Of a stretch of DNA of 64,000 nt, positions 26,366 to 34,591 are shown piece after piece. Made by a program: the position numbers and the translations under genes. The stretch is from NCBI GenBank assembly GCA_001298575.1, contig LJCV01000258.1, positions 1 through 64,000 of the forward strand. The letters run 5' to 3'. Position 1 is the first letter of the stretch; each line of letters starts with the position of its first letter. Below the pieces are notes generated by a model. That model was given only the letters and a program-made list of their open reading frames with translations, was not told where the DNA came from and did no database searches. The DNA comes from Actinobacteria bacterium OK074. GTDB taxonomy: Bacteria > Actinomycetota > Actinomycetes > Streptomycetales > Streptomycetaceae.

Positions 26366-28213
26366 GTGGCAGCTCTGGAGCCGGACGACCCGCGCTCCGT
26401 CGGGGACTACCAGCTGCTGAGGCGGCTCGGCTCGGGCGGCATGGGCCGGGTCTACCTCGGCCGTTCCCCGGGCGGCCGGGCCGTCGCCGTCAAGGTTGTG
26501 CACGCCGAACTCGTCCGGCACCCGGAGTTCCGCTCCCGGTTCCGCCGCGAGGTCGAGGCCGCCCGGCTGGTCAGCGGCGCCTTCACCGCACCCGTCGTCG
26601 ACGCCGACCCCGACGCCCCGCTGCCCTGGCTGGTCACCAGCTACATCGCCGGGCCCTCCCTCCAGGAGGCGGTCCTGGACCGGGGCCCGCTGCCCGCGCC
26701 CGCCGTGCTCGCGCTGGCCGCCGGGCTCGCCGAGGCGCTGACCAGCATCCACGCCGTCCACCTCGTGCACCGCGACCTCAAACCCTCCAACGTGCTGCTC
26801 GCCGACGACGGCCCCCGCGTCATCGACTTCGGCATCGCCCGCAGCGTCGAGTCCGAGACCATCACCCGTGCCGGACTCATGGTCGGCTCGCCCGGGTTCA
26901 TGTCCCCCGAACAGGTCGCCGGCGGCGGGGACGTGACCGTGGCCAGCGACGTCTTCTCCCTCGGCGCGGTCCTCGCCTACGCCGCCACCGGCGGCAACCC
27001 CTTCGGCGACGGCTCCACCCCCGCGCTCCTCTACCGCGTGGTCCACGACGAACCCGACATCGCCGCGATCACCGACCCGGACCTCGCCGAACTCGTCGCC
27101 CTGTGCCTGGCCAAGGACCCGGCCCAGCGCCCGACCCCGCGCGAGGTCCTGTCCCGGTTCGGCCCCACGGCAGCGCTTCCGGCCGCCGCCGACCCGCGCG
27201 GCGACCTCGTCCGCGTGCCGGCCCGGCCCAGCGAGCGCCAACTCGACTTCGCCGAGGCCCCGGTGCCGTCGTACGGCACGGCGCTGCTGCGCGGCGGCAG
27301 CGGCGGCGGGGGAGTCCGGGGAGGCGGGGGTCAACCGCTCGCGCTCCCGAGCCGGGAGGCGCCCGCGCCGCTCCCCATGAACGGCCCCCACGGCACGGCC
27401 CTGCACCCCGACCCCTACGAGGCGGTCACCCACAACAACCTTGTGGTTCCGCCGAGTTCGCCCCGTTCCCGCCGCACGGTCCTCTTCTCCGGCCTCGGTC
27501 TCGTCGTGGCCGCCGCCGCGGCCGTCTCCGTCGGCCATGTCCTCAACTCCCGCGACGACTCCGGCACCGACGCGGACGACGGCCCCGTCGAGGCGAAGGT
27601 GACCGTGCCCAACCCGGTCGGGGCCTGGGCGCTGGACGAGACCTCCGGCAGCGTCGCCCTCGACAGCGCGGGCACGCACAACGGCACGGCCAGCGCGGTG
27701 AGTTGGGGAGCGGGCCAGGACGGGGCCGCGCTGTTCGACGGCGGCTCCAGCCAGATCGCCACCCAGGGGCCGGTGCTCAGGACCGGCAAGGGCCGCAGCT
27801 TCACCGTGTCGGCATGGGTGTGCCTGGACCGCACACCGGAGTTCTACGCCACCGCCGTCAGCCAGGACGCGGGCACCGTCAGCGGGTTCTACCTCCAGTA
27901 CTCGATCGCCGAGAACCGCTGGGCCTTCGCCCGCCCCGACCGGCGCGCGGTCTCCTACAGCGTCCCCCGGATCGGCGTCTGGACCCACCTGATCGGCGTC
28001 TGCGACGGCCCCCGCCGCCAACTGCGCCTGTACGTCGACGGAGTTCAGCAGGCGGGCATCAACGACGACAACCCGGTCGCCTCCTACGGCGGCCTGATCA
28101 TCGGCCGCGCCACCAGCGGCGGCGCCCCGTCGGACTTCTTCCCCGGCTCGATCAGACAGGTCCAGGTATTCCAGAGGGCCTTGACCCCGGCACAGGTCAA
28201 GGCCCTTCTGTGA
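26366..28213 (+). CDS. Receptor-type Ser/Thr protein kinase with extracellular LamG-like domain
   Basis: A 615-residue protein. The kinase domain spans residues ~14-275: glycine loop GSGGMGRVY, catalytic Lys43 (VAVKVV), HRDLKPSN with Asp136, DFG at 153-155 and GSPGFMSPEQ. A Pro/Gly-rich linker leads to one membrane segment (VLFSGLGLVVAAAAAVSVG, ~372-392). The outer ~210 residues form a concanavalin A-like/LamG domain (GAWALDETSGSVALDSAG, FTVSAWVCLD, LRLYVDGVQQ), a fold that often binds carbohydrate. GTG at 26366 has GGGAGG five nt upstream. It most likely senses an external polymer and phosphorylates cytoplasmic targets. Confidence 0.88.
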   Translation: MAALEPDDPRSVGDYQLLRRLGSGGMGRVYLGRSPGGRAVAVKVVHAELVRHPEFRSRFRREVEAARLVSGAFTAPVVDADPDAPLPWLVTSYIAGPSLQEAVLDRGPLPAPAVLALAAGLAEALTSIHAVHLVHRDLKPSNVLLADDGPRVIDFGIARSVESETITRAGLMVGSPGFMSPEQVAGGGDVTVASDVFSLGAVLAYAATGGNPFGDGSTPALLYRVVHDEPDIAAITDPDLAELVALCLAKDPAQRPTPREVLSRFGPTAALPAAADPRGDLVRVPARPSERQLDFAEAPVPSYGTALLRGGSGGGGVRGGGGQPLALPSREAPAPLPMNGPHGTALHPDPYEAVTHNNLVVPPSSPRSRRTVLFSGLGLVVAAAAAVSVGHVLNSRDDSGTDADDGPVEAKVTVPNPVGAWALDETSGSVALDSAGTHNGTASAVSWGAGQDGAALFDGGSSQIATQGPVLRTGKGRSFTVSAWVCLDRTPEFYATAVSQDAGTVSGFYLQYSIAENRWAFARPDRRAVSYSVPRIGVWTHLIGVCDGPRRQLRLYVDGVQQAGINDDNPVASYGGLIIGRATSGGAPSDFFPGSIRQVQVFQRALTPAQVKALL

Positions 28214-28236
28214 GCGGATGATTGACGGCCCGTGAG

Positions 28237-29631
28237 TTATTGAGAGGCTTTACGGCCGCGCAGTGCGGCGTAGAGCACCGCGCTCAGCGCGAACCCGACC
28301 AGGGGCGTGATGTCACCGAAGGCGGGGTGGTGCTTGGGCACCCAGCCGACGTAGTCCTCCTGGTTGGAGAAGAGCGGGACGGACACCGCGACGCCGATCA
28401 ACAGGGCGGCGAAGCCGGGCCAGTTGGTGAAGGAGGAGTCACCGAGCCGGCGCGCGAGTTCCGCGTCCTGAGCCGTCCGGGACTGGAACCACCGCTCGAC
28501 CAGCACGACCCCCAGCCAGGGTGCGACCCAGTACGCGATGACCAGGAGGAACGCCTCGTAGGCCGAGCCCGCGTCGGACAGCGAGGCCCACGCCGCCGCC
28601 GTACCGGCGACACCGGACACCACGACCAGCACGCTGCGGTTCAGCCACTCGGGCAGCTTCAGGCCGAGAGCGGTGATCGAGATCGCGCCGGAGTACACGT
28701 TGAGGGCGTTGGCCGAGATCGCGCCCAGGATGATGGCGATCAGCACCAAGTCGCCCAGCCAGCCCGGGAGATGACCGGTGAAGGCGGCCGTCGGGGTGGC
28801 GTCCTTCGGGGCGAGGATGGTGGCCGAGGCCGCACCCATGACGGCGACGAGCGTGACCGACACGAACAGTCCGACCGCCGGGTAGAGGACGGTCCTGAAC
28901 TTGTCGGCCGTGCGCGGCAGGTAGCGCGAGTAGTCGGTGGCGTACGGGTTCCAGCCCGCCGCGTACCCCCAGGCCGCGCTGAGCGCGAGCAGGAAGCCGC
29001 CGATGCCGCCGCCCGAACCGCCGCCGCCGAGGTGCGCGTCCTTGAAGGTCCACACGGCGGCCAGCAGGAAGATCACCGCGAGGGCGGGGAAGGCGTACTT
29101 CTCGAAGGTGTGCACGAAGTTGTGGCCGATGAAGCCGATGAGGATCTCGACCACGACCACGAGGAGGAGCGAGGGCAGCGGGCGCAGCCCGGTGAGCGTG
29201 TTCAGCGCGAAGGCCGCGCTCACACTGTTCACCGCGAACCAACCGACGCCCGCGACAAGGCCGTTGGCCGCGGCGGGAAGCATGTTGCCGCGGAACCCGA
29301 AGGAGAGGCGCCCGATCACCATCTGCGGCACACCGAACCGCGGCCCGTCGAGCGACAGCACGCCCTGCGTGACCGCCCCGAGCGCCGTACCCAGCACGAT
29401 CGCACCGGTGGCCTGCCAGAAGCTGAGCCCGAAGAACAGGACCGCGATCACGCCGATGTAGACGGTCGCGAACTCGATGTTCGGGGACGCCCAGGTCCAC
29501 AGGAGCTGGAGCGGAGTCCCGTGCCGTTCGGCATCGGGAATGGGGTCCGAGCCCGCCGTCTCTACGGCGATGACCCGGTCGCCGTACTCGGGTACGGTCG
29601 GTGCGGTGGTGCTGGCGGGAGCGGTCGTCAT
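28237..29631 (-). CDS. NCS1 family cytosine/purine-type permease
   Basis: A 464-residue transporter with about 12 hydrophobic segments. NCS1 markers are GTPLQLLWTWASPNIEFATVYIG near the N-terminus, FGVPQMVIGRLSFG, and AAGWNPYATDYSRYLP in the middle. The family imports cytosine, purines, allantoin or thiamine-like bases by H+/Na+ symport. It converges with the kinase gene. The cytosine deaminase at 21752-22201 makes cytosine an attractive substrate, but the genes are not contiguous. Confidence 0.86.
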   Translation of the reverse strand: MTTAPASTTAPTVPEYGDRVIAVETAGSDPIPDAERHGTPLQLLWTWASPNIEFATVYIGVIAVLFFGLSFWQATGAIVLGTALGAVTQGVLSLDGPRFGVPQMVIGRLSFGFRGNMLPAAANGLVAGVGWFAVNSVSAAFALNTLTGLRPLPSLLLVVVVEILIGFIGHNFVHTFEKYAFPALAVIFLLAAVWTFKDAHLGGGGSGGGIGGFLLALSAAWGYAAGWNPYATDYSRYLPRTADKFRTVLYPAVGLFVSVTLVAVMGAASATILAPKDATPTAAFTGHLPGWLGDLVLIAIILGAISANALNVYSGAISITALGLKLPEWLNRSVLVVVSGVAGTAAAWASLSDAGSAYEAFLLVIAYWVAPWLGVVLVERWFQSRTAQDAELARRLGDSSFTNWPGFAALLIGVAVSVPLFSNQEDYVGWVPKHHPAFGDITPLVGFALSAVLYAALRGRKASQ

Positions 29632-29763
29632 GCGAGGTAAGTGTCCGGGCGGGGGGTGGGTCCCGACAGGGGCGCGATGTCCGCTTCGGGGGGCTGGGGG
29701 GCGTACAGAACGTCTGGGTCGGCGTTGGGGGCCTTGCGGGTCCTGGCCATCGGGGCTCGCTCG

Positions 29764-29814
29764 TCACTCAGCCTGGTTCATCACTCAGCCTTGTTCATCA
29801 TCCAGCCTTGTTCA
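29764..29814. repeat. Three-copy 17-bp tandem repeat
   Basis: Units at 29764-29780, 29781-29797 and 29798-29814 read TCACTCAGCCTGGTTCA, TCACTCAGCCTTGTTCA and TCATCCAGCCTTGTTCA. The array abuts the 3' end of the minus-strand DUF6879 gene and lies upstream of the divergent permease gene start (29631). Confidence 0.75.
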
Positions 29815-30453
29815 TCACCGCGAGCCGCGAAATCCCGTTGGAGCACCGGACACCCGGGGCGGGGCCAGGGTGACGATCTCCCGGTCGAAGAAATCGTGGA
29901 ATCCCTCGCCACGCTCATAAAGCGCATCGAATCCGACGTTCGTTTCCCGGATCAGTGAGCGGTCGGTATAACGGTTGGCTCCGGCCGCATTCCCGTCCTC
30001 GTCGTAAACGACCTCATACATGGCTGCATCGCCGAGGACCACTACTTCTGGAACCGGTCGACTCCGCTCGATGTTCGAAATATCGCGAGCGTCGAGAACC
30101 TTGATGTCGTCGCCCAGTTCCACGCGTACGCGCAGGACGAAGAACTCCCATTGCACATAGGGTGTGACCGGGAATTCCACGACGCGAAGGCGGCGGTGTG
30201 TGACGCCCAGTTCCGAAGCCCGCCGGATTTCCCGGGCGTAGTCCTCGCGCCTCTCGTCGGCCAGGGACAGGGCCCTCTCCCAGTCGCCGACGGCGAAGGC
30301 ATCCCAGCTCGGGAAGCCGAGCTCCTTGAAGTGCTGGCCGCGCTCAAGCTTGTTGAGGAAGCCGATCCCGCTGGTGTAGACCTGGCCCAAGTCCGCGTGG
30401 TACGTGGGGCGATCCAGGCGTTCGGAGGTGCCGCCGGGAAAGGAGTCAAACAC
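29815..30453 (-). CDS. DUF6879 family protein
   Basis: A 212-residue soluble protein resembling the DUF6879 family common in Streptomyces: FPSWDAFAVGDWERALSLADERRE, RRLRVVEFPVTPYVQWEFFVLRVRVELGDDIKVLDA and a Tyr/Asp-rich C-terminal third. GTG at 30453 overlaps the stop of the preceding small gene, so they are translationally coupled. Family function is unknown; members often sit near XRE/DUF397 regulators, as here. The stop codon abuts the 17-bp repeat array. Confidence 0.65.
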   Translation of the reverse strand: MFDSFPGGTSERLDRPTYHADLGQVYTSGIGFLNKLERGQHFKELGFPSWDAFAVGDWERALSLADERREDYAREIRRASELGVTHRRLRVVEFPVTPYVQWEFFVLRVRVELGDDIKVLDARDISNIERSRPVPEVVVLGDAAMYEVVYDEDGNAAGANRYTDRSLIRETNVGFDALYERGEGFHDFFDREIVTLAPPRVSGAPTGFRGSR

Positions 30454-30715
30454 TGGGGATGTCCGGCTTCGCCGCGATGAGCATGTTCCTGGGGATGACC
30501 ACGAGGCGTTCGTCCGACCCGATCGAGACTCCGGCGGGCAGGTCGGTGCCGAGCGACTGGGTGAGGTCCCGGCCGATGACAGCGATGTCGCCATTGGTGA
30601 GTTCCCAGATGTCCGGGCAGTCAGGAGTACCGGTTGTGTTTCCCAACTCCTGGGGTGTCTTTCCCAGTCGCCGTTTGAAACTGGTGTACGGATCCGCTTC
30701 CCATGGCCTGGACAT
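30446..30715 (-). CDS. Small hypothetical protein coupled to DUF6879
   Basis: About 89 residues from ATG 30715, which has AGGAGG eight nt upstream; a GTG at 30721 is less well placed. Sequence features include WEADPYTSFKRRLGKTPQELG, TNGDIAVIGRDLT and RLVVIPRNMLIAAKPDIPSV. No known motif was recognised. Its last codons overlap the DUF6879 start by 8 nt. The pair may act together as an accessory regulatory or conflict module; this is inference from position only. Confidence 0.6.
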   Translation of the reverse strand: MSRPWEADPYTSFKRRLGKTPQELGNTTGTPDCPDIWELTNGDIAVIGRDLTQSLGTDLPAGVSIGSDERLVVIPRNMLIAAKPDIPSV

Positions 30716-30844
30716 TTCCACCGCCTCCTCGATCGGTCGAGAAACTTCACTGTAGCGCGCAACGGGCCTCCCTGACCATGTGTTGGACCCGGCGTGCAGG
30801 GGTAGCGGATCGGGAAGAAAATAACGCAGCGCCCGGCGGGCGAT

Positions 30845-30889
30845 TCTTTTCAGCTGTGTGGCCGGATCTTTTCAGCTGCGCTGTCCGGA
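30845..30889 (+). promoter_or_regulatory. Two 22/23-bp direct repeats upstream of the NLR module
   Basis: TCTTTTCAGCTG is followed by a similar 10-11 nt tail ending CCGGA in both units (30845-30866 and 30867-30889). Each contains the palindrome CAGCTG. They lie 26-70 nt upstream of the GTG start at 30915 and are a plausible operator or tandem activator site. Confidence 0.5.
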
Positions 30890-30914
30890 TAATCACGTGA
30901 ACGGAGGGATGGCT

Positions 30915-31325
30915 GTGGACCCAGAAGTGACCTCGCTCGCACAGAGCGCGGGTGCCACCTTGGTCACGTTGATGGCGACCGATGCCTGGCACCGTGCGCG
31001 TGACGGGATCACGCAGCTCTGGCGCCGCACGCAACCCGAGCGCGCCGAGACCGTCGCCGCCGAACTGGAGGCCGGTCGCGAGGACGTGCTGGCTGCCATG
31101 GCGGCGGACGACCAGGAGACCCTGCATGAACTACGCCTTCAATGGCAGGGGTTGGTTCGGCGGCTGCTCGTAGCCCGGCCCGCCGCCGTCGAGGAACTGC
31201 GTGCACTGCTGGACCGACTCGATCCCGGTGGCTCGGCCGCCCGGCAGATCACCCAGCACGCCACCGCGTCCGGTCGGGCCCGGGTCTACCAAGCGGGACG
31301 TGACCAGCACATCGCAGAGCGATGA
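30915..31325 (+). CDS. Small helical Bell-like protein with C-terminal amyloid-type signalling motif
   Basis: A 136-residue protein. Residues ~1-105 are predicted helical: a hydrophobic N-terminal helix (SLAQSAGATLVTLMATDAW) and charged amphipathic helices. This resembles the Bell domain reported as a putative membrane-active cell-death effector beside bacterial NLRs. The last 16 residues carry RVYQAGRDQHI, nearly repeated at the N-terminus of the next gene's product (RVYQSRGDQHI). Such paired C-/N-terminal motifs are the hallmark of bacterial amyloid signalling sequences (BASS). GTG at 30915 has GGAGG at 7 nt; the ATG at 30909 is too close. It overlaps the NLR gene by 4 nt. Domain assignment is by resemblance only. 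Confidence 0.65.
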   Translation: MDPEVTSLAQSAGATLVTLMATDAWHRARDGITQLWRRTQPERAETVAAELEAGREDVLAAMAADDQETLHELRLQWQGLVRRLLVARPAAVEELRALLDRLDPGGSAARQITQHATASGRARVYQAGRDQHIAER

Positions 31326-33415
31326 CGGGTGGGACGGACGGCCACGCCGAGGATCAGGGACGCGTCTACCAGTCGCGGGGCGACCAGCACATCAGCGAGC
31401 ACCACCACTACGGCGGTGACGGGCCGGAGCACGGTGGACCGGACTCGGTGCGACGCCCGGCGGTCGGCCGGCCCCCCGTCGCGCTCCGCGACCGCAGCGA
31501 CGTGATGGAACGCCTGCGGGCGAGCGTCGAGGCGGAGCGCGGCGGCCAGGTCTACGTGCTGTACGGCATGGGCGGCTCGGGCAAGACGGCGGTCGCCTGC
31601 GCCCTGTTCCAGGAGATCACCGGAGAACAGGGCCGGGTGGGCCTGTGGGTCAACGCCTCCGACCGCGCGAGCCTGCGCGCCGGCATGCTCGCCGCACGCA
31701 ACGGCCTCAGACCTGCCGCCGATCTCGTCTGGACGTATCTCGACCGTTCCGCCGAACCCTGGTTACTGGTCCTGGACAACACCGACGAGCCGGAGATCCT
31801 GCGGGACGGCAACTGGCTGCGCACCAGCCCGCGCGGCATCGTCGTGGTGACCACACGGCGAGCGGCGGCCCGGTGGTGGCCGGGCGCCGAGTTGCAGTAC
31901 ATCGGCGTACTGCCCCGGGAGGATGCCGCGCTCGTGCTGCGCGATCTCGCACCGCACAGCGGTACGACGGAGCAGGCGGCGCGGGTCGCGGACCGGCTCG
32001 GGCGGCTGCCGCTCGCCCTCACCCTGGCGGGCGGCTTCCTCTCCCACCAGGTCATCGACCCCTGGACGATGGACACCTACGGGGACCAACTCGACGGAGA
32101 CGAACGGGTCCAGCTGATCGACCGGGGAGCCGACGCGCTGTCCGCGGCGGACCCCCGGCATCTGGTCGGCCTGACCTGGCAGCTGACCCTCGACGCGTTC
32201 GAGGCGCGCGGGCTGCCCGAAGCGGCGGCCCTGCTCAGACTGCTGGCCCGGCTCGCCGCCGAGCCACTGCCGCTGACTCTGCTCAACCACGCCGACATCG
32301 GCGCCGTACTGCCTCGTGCCCGAACCGAGACGGCCCTCAGAGCGCTCCTCGACCAGTCGTTGTCCGAACTGGTCGACGCCGCGGGCGCGCGCTGCGTCCA
32401 GAGTCACGGCATCCTGCTCGACAGCGTCTCGGCGGCGACCCCCGCGGACCTGGTGCCCGTCCTCGACACGACAGCCGTCCGGCTGCTCGACGCGGCCGTG
32501 CCCGGCGTGCCCGACGCGGGCCCGCACGATCCGCGACTGCGCCTGCTGGTACCTCACGCGCTGGCCCTGCTGGGGCACATCGGCGGGCCGTCCGCCGCCG
32601 ACGCCGTGGCCGTCGCGACGCGGCTGTCGGTCGCCCTGCACCGGACCGGTGACTACCTCTCCGCCTGGGAGACCGCCCGAAGCACGGCGGACCTCGCACA
32701 GCGACTCCTCGGCGCGGACCACCGTACGGTCCTTGCCGCCCGTTCCAGGGCGGGGCGGGCACTGTTCCGGCTGGGCAGATACGCCGAAGCCGAAGCGGCA
32801 CTCCGCGCGGTCCGGGACGCCCAGGAGCGCCTGTTCGGCGCCGACGACCCCGACACCACCGACAGTGGCTATGGACTCCAGCTCGTGCTGGCGAACCTCG
32901 GCAGACGCGAGGAATCCGTCGCGCTGCTCCGCGACACCGTCGCCGGGCGGTGCTCGACACTGGGCCCTACGCATCCGCTGACCCTGCGGGCCCGCGCCGG
33001 CCTGCTGGAGATGCTGCCCGCCGCCGACGTGGTCACCGAGGAGGGCGGCACACTGCTCACGCTGCCGTCGGAATGCGATCGGTCCCTCGGTCCCGACCAC
33101 ACCGTGACACTGGGCGCCCGGCACAACCACGCGTGGGCGCTGTACCTCTTGGGCCGCTTCGACGAGGCCGACCAGGAGATCCGGCTGGTCGCCGAGACGT
33201 ATGTGCGGCGCTTCGGGCCCGAGTACCCGATTGTTCTCGCCGCCCGGCAACTCCTCTCCCGTACCCGGGCCGCGCTCGGACACGTGGAGGAGGGAATCGC
33301 GCTGATGACCGACGTCGTCGAGCGCCGGGAACGCGGCCTCGGCCCCGAACACCCCTTCACGGCCGCGAGCCGGCAACTGCTGGACGCCTACCGGTCAGGG
33401 CGATGGCGGCCGTAG
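31322..33415 (+). CDS. STAND/NB-ARC NTPase with TPR repeats (bacterial NLR-like)
   Basis: A 697-residue NLR-like receptor. Residues 14-24 (RVYQSRGDQHI) match the C-terminus of the preceding small protein; a His/Gly-rich linker follows. The NTPase has Walker A GMGGSGKT (82-89), Walker B WLLVLDNTDE (~147-156), VVVTTR sensor 1, and RLGRLPLALTLAGGFL, the GLPLA-type motif of NB-ARC. From ~430 to the end are tetratricopeptide repeats (HRTVLAARSRAGRALFRLGRYAEAEAALR and others). The TPRs would bind the trigger and the N-terminal motif would seed the partner. Codon 148 is TTA, implying bldA-dependent translation. It starts inside the stop of the small gene (ATGA). Confidence 0.8.
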   Translation: MTGGTDGHAEDQGRVYQSRGDQHISEHHHYGGDGPEHGGPDSVRRPAVGRPPVALRDRSDVMERLRASVEAERGGQVYVLYGMGGSGKTAVACALFQEITGEQGRVGLWVNASDRASLRAGMLAARNGLRPAADLVWTYLDRSAEPWLLVLDNTDEPEILRDGNWLRTSPRGIVVVTTRRAAARWWPGAELQYIGVLPREDAALVLRDLAPHSGTTEQAARVADRLGRLPLALTLAGGFLSHQVIDPWTMDTYGDQLDGDERVQLIDRGADALSAADPRHLVGLTWQLTLDAFEARGLPEAAALLRLLARLAAEPLPLTLLNHADIGAVLPRARTETALRALLDQSLSELVDAAGARCVQSHGILLDSVSAATPADLVPVLDTTAVRLLDAAVPGVPDAGPHDPRLRLLVPHALALLGHIGGPSAADAVAVATRLSVALHRTGDYLSAWETARSTADLAQRLLGADHRTVLAARSRAGRALFRLGRYAEAEAALRAVRDAQERLFGADDPDTTDSGYGLQLVLANLGRREESVALLRDTVAGRCSTLGPTHPLTLRARAGLLEMLPAADVVTEEGGTLLTLPSECDRSLGPDHTVTLGARHNHAWALYLLGRFDEADQEIRLVAETYVRRFGPEYPIVLAARQLLSRTRAALGHVEEGIALMTDVVERRERGLGPEHPFTAASRQLLDAYRSGRWRP

Positions 33416-33435
33416 CGCCTACGACGGGACGGGAG

Positions 33436-33473
33436 CGGCCCGCCTCCCCCGACATGGACGGGGAGGCGGGCCG
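33436..33473. terminator. Perfect 14-bp hairpin, bidirectional terminator
   Basis: CGGCCCGCCTCCCC (33436-33449) pairs perfectly with GGGGAGGCGGGCCG (33460-33473) around a 10-nt loop. It lies between the converging NLR gene and the DUF397 gene. Confidence 0.8.
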
Positions 33474-33491
33474 TTCCGCTGAGGGCTGCGA

Positions 33492-33695
33492 TCAGGGCTG
33501 GTCGAGTCGGCCCCGCGCGTCACCGACGAAGACGGCGAACGCCTCCGGAGCGAACAGCAGCGCCGGGCCGTGCGGGTTCTTGGAGTCCCGTACGGCTATG
33601 GCGGCGTGGGTGCGGGTCACGTCGGCGACCTCGACACAGGAACCGCCATGCTGGTCGCTGTAGGAGGACTTCTTCCACAGGTGCTCGGCCGCCAC
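33492..33695 (-). CDS. DUF397 protein
   Basis: About 67 residues in the family that follows XRE regulators throughout Streptomyces. The diagnostic sequences are WKKSSYSDQHGGSCVEVAD near the N-terminus and VRDSKNPHGPALLFAPEAFAVFV. The start is uncertain. GTG at 33695 gives a normal-length protein but has a poor ribosome site; the frame is open back to the XRE stop at 33725, and an unusual start nearer to it is possible. It is co-transcribed with the XRE gene. DUF397 proteins are thought to act with their XRE partner. Confidence 0.75.
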   Translation of the reverse strand: MAAEHLWKKSSYSDQHGGSCVEVADVTRTHAAIAVRDSKNPHGPALLFAPEAFAVFVGDARGRLDQP

Positions 33696-33724
33696 GTCGG
33701 GGGCCGTCAGTTGCGTGTTGATGG

Positions 33725-34591
33725 CTACTCGATCTCTCGTGCTAGTTGGTGCAGGAAACCGGCTGTTGCCGAGGGGCCCAGGGCTTCGGCGCGCATGGCG
33801 TCGAACCTCTGGCTGTGCTTCCAGACATCGATCTCCTTGTCGGTGACCGTGATGGCACCCGAGATGTCCGACTGGACGATCGGGGCTACGGAAGAATCGA
33901 AGTCCAGGACCGCGAAGTTGATGTCGGCTCGGTAGCAGACGAGCTTCTGCGGGAGGATCTGGACCGTCACGTTGTCCTGTTGTGCGAGCCGTTCGATCTC
34001 CTCGTACTGCTCCTTCATCACCTCCGGGCCGCCGATCATCCGGCGCAGCGCCGACTCGTCGAGGATGACGCGCAGGCTCAGCGGGCTGTCCTCGCGGGTG
34101 ATGAGCCGCTTGCGCTCCAGTCGCAGTCGGATGTTGTTCTCGACGAACGCCGTGGTGGTTTCCTCGACGGACTTCCCGGTCAGGAACATCGACCGCATGT
34201 AGCCCTCGGTCTGGAGCAGGCCGAAGACGTACGAGGGTTGCCAGGCCCGCATCGCACGCGCGTCTGCCTCCAGCCCCGCGTACAACGACATGCCGGACGG
34301 CATCGTGTCCCGGTACGGGATGTACGGGTCGCGGCTGAGGGAATCCCGGTGCAGCACCAGGAGGGCGTCCCGGTCGTCGATGTCGTCCACGCCGTACCGG
34401 TCGAGAAGCTTCTCCAGGTCCTCCACTCGCGGGAGGTTGTTGTGCCCCGTCTCGACGCGGCCGAGCTTGGTGTCGCTGAAACCGAGCCCTGCGACGGCCT
34501 GCTGAATGGTCAGTCCGGCCTTCTCCCGCAAGCGTCGGAGCTCCTTGCCCAGTGCCCGCCGTCGGAACGTCGGCCCCCTTCGTGCTGCCAC
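33725..34591 (-). CDS. XRE family regulator with C-terminal DUF5753-like domain
   Basis: A 288-residue regulator. The helix-turn-helix is at residues ~10-65 (FRRRALGKELRRLREKAGLTIQQAVAGLGFSDTKLGRVETGHNNLP). The rest matches the ligand/effector domain usual in these Streptomyces regulators (YAGLEADARAMRAWQPSYVFGLLQTEGYMR, SLRVILDESALRR). GTG at 34591 has GAGAGG eight nt upstream; the ATG at 34624 would add a non-conserved extension. It pairs with DUF397 downstream and is divergent from the HATPase operon, which it may control. Confidence 0.85.
   Translation of the reverse strand: MAARRGPTFRRRALGKELRRLREKAGLTIQQAVAGLGFSDTKLGRVETGHNNLPRVEDLEKLLDRYGVDDIDDRDALLVLHRDSLSRDPYIPYRDTMPSGMSLYAGLEADARAMRAWQPSYVFGLLQTEGYMRSMFLTGKSVEETTTAFVENNIRLRLERKRLITREDSPLSLRVILDESALRRMIGGPEVMKEQYEEIERLAQQDNVTVQILPQKLVCYRADINFAVLDFDSSVAPIVQSDISGAITVTDKEIDVWKHSQRFDAMRAEALGPSATAGFLHQLAREIE

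Noticed and set aside
24866-28021. 1051-codon open frame on the minus strand opposite the second P450 and the kinase gene
   Set aside because: Translation is low-complexity Gly/Ala/Arg/Val with no domain motif, and both opposite-strand genes have full family signatures. In high-GC DNA such mirror frames are routine.
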